A stretch of DNA of 5,624 bases from contig URYX01000128.1 of NCBI GenBank assembly GCA_900552225.1, forward strand, positions 1-5,624, given 5' to 3'. Under the pieces are notes generated by a model. That model had not been told where the DNA came from and made no database searches. It was given only the letters and a program-made list of their open reading frames with translations. Shown here in pieces: positions 5,616 through 5,624 of the stretch. Position 1 is the stretch's first letter. Each line of letters opens with the position of its first letter. Position numbers and translations under genes: made by a program. The DNA comes from an uncultured Oscillospiraceae bacterium. GTDB taxonomy: Bacteria > Bacillota > Clostridia > Oscillospirales > Acutalibacteraceae.

Positions 5616-5624
5616 ATTGTAGCA
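5616..5624 (-). promoter_or_regulatory. possible extended -10 element upstream of cdaA
   Basis: Minus-strand TGCTACAAT fits an extended -10 (TGn plus TACAAT, 5 of 6 to TATAAT) at the very end of the window, so any -35 is out of view. A start near 5609 would give cdaAR a leader of about 95 nt containing the terminator-like hairpin. No other promoter-like sequence is seen between that hairpin and cdaA. Confidence 0.3.

Noticed and set aside
5514..5624. c-di-AMP (ydaO-type) riboswitch upstream of cdaA.
   Set aside because: The leader is too short and lacks the conserved core of that class; only a simple terminator-like hairpin is visible.

Overview
The window looks like the end of a metagenomic or isolate contig from a GC-rich Firmicute, probably a gut-type Clostridia (Oscillospiraceae/Ruminococcaceae-like). 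This is inferred from the cdaA-cdaR pair, the clostridial style of the LepA protein, strong AGGAG-type ribosome binding sites and a DUF4838 glycosidase-like gene. No 16S or other marker is present, so the genus is not determined. All recognised genes lie on the minus strand, so transcription runs from high to low coordinates.

Layout in transcription order. At 5513-5624 there is a leader with a terminator-like hairpin (5554-5600) and, at the very edge, an extended -10-like sequence. Next come cdaA (4635-5513, membrane diadenylate cyclase making c-di-AMP) and cdaR (3337-4638, YbbR-repeat membrane regulator of CdaA), which overlap by 4 nt (ATGA) and so are probably translationally coupled. An 83-nt spacer with a GC-rich hairpin follows, then lepA (1442-3253, EF4 ribosomal GTPase), which ends in a clear Rho-independent terminator (1343-1397). 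Then comes a 503-nt gene-free stretch (939-1441) holding that terminator, a perfect 22-bp inverted repeat (1207-1259) and an AT-rich promoter region with an operator-like palindrome. Last is the 5' part of a DUF4838 gene (34-938), cut off by the contig end.

Bases 1-33 are not biological. They match the Illumina Nextera read-1 transposase adapter, including its 19-bp mosaic end. The DUF4838 frame reads into the adapter, so an uncorrected translation ends in an adapter-encoded tail.

Functionally, cdaA and cdaR form the housekeeping c-di-AMP synthesis module (cell wall and potassium/osmotic homeostasis). In Bacillus and many other Firmicutes glmM follows cdaR, but here lepA does. LepA is a translation factor with no known direct link to c-di-AMP. 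The DUF4838 gene is a separate transcription unit, probably for glycan degradation, with its own promoter. I see no phage, CRISPR, defence or clearly novel system. The most interesting signals are regulatory: the attenuator-like leader and ambiguous start of cdaA, the large inverted repeat at 1207-1259, and the palindrome in the DUF4838 promoter.
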